This document shows, in pieces, positions 13,656 to 13,714 of a DNA stretch of 13,714 nucleotides (positions within the stretch are counted from its first letter, which is position 1; each line of letters starts with the position of its first letter). Below the pieces are notes generated by a model that made no database searches, was not told the DNA's origin, and worked only from the letters and a program-made list of their open reading frames with translations. The DNA is from Desulfobacterales bacterium. GTDB taxonomy: Bacteria > Desulfobacterota > Desulfobacteria > Desulfobacterales > UBA5852. The stretch spans positions 1 to 13,714 of the forward strand of contig JASJBQ010000063.1 in NCBI GenBank assembly GCA_030066455.1. The letters run 5' to 3'. The position numbers were made by a program, and so were the translations under genes.

Positions 13656-13714
13656 TTGATTTAGAGCGTTCGAATCGATTGCGGTTACAACTATTAAGGC
13701 ATCTTCCTTCCGAT

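Overview
This window is G+C-rich, tightly packed bacterial DNA with strong Shine-Dalgarno sequences. The gene set (LipB-LipA, a DUF134 regulator beside an Mrp/NBP35 P-loop Fe-S carrier, a CGGC-domain remnant, an ECHDC3-like crotonase, a ubiquitin-fold/Mut7-C RNase, KefF-KefC) and the overall style suggest an anaerobe of the Desulfobacterota (sulfate-reducer-like). That assignment is inference from gene content; no rRNA or other marker gene is present.

Layout. Bases 1-793 hold the C-terminal part of a radical SAM protein that begins before the window. Bases 829-1178 are a peroxiredoxin-like gene whose central part, including the catalytic cysteine region, has been deleted. Bases 1216-3683 are a KefF-like flavodoxin-fold quinone reductase followed 2 nt later by a KefC-type K+/H+ antiporter. 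A 31-codon ORF with a good ribosome binding site (3762-3857) then meets a damaged, convergent dimethylargininase/arginine-deiminase-type fragment (3868-4329). An Uup-type ABC-F ATPase (4569-6482) is followed by a double-TM2 membrane protein (6494-6901). The gap 6902-7229 carries two copies of a heptanucleotide-repeat cassette with inverted arms.

Bases 7230-8006 (minus) encode a crotonase without the two catalytic glutamates. It is divergent from DUF134 (8341-8772), which is followed by Mrp (8866-9708) and then by an 86-bp stump of a CGGC-domain gene that runs straight into the stop codon of a universal stress protein (9860-10279, minus). LipB (10442-11221) and LipA (11218-12105) overlap by 4 nt. 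A Ub-Mut7C RNase (12222-12980) converges with a minus-strand pair: thioredoxin (13242-13604) and, 1 nt after its stop, a 57-residue four-cysteine protein (13067-13240).

How they work together. Much of the window concerns thiol, redox and iron-sulfur chemistry: electrophile defence by K+ efflux (KefF-KefC), thioredoxin, Mrp cluster delivery and lipoate synthesis. Three broken genes (peroxiredoxin, DDAH-type hydrolase, CGGC protein) look like recent deletions. I do not see a clearly new multi-gene system. The least explained items are the heptad-repeat cassettes, the 31-codon ORF and the thioredoxin-coupled four-cysteine protein.
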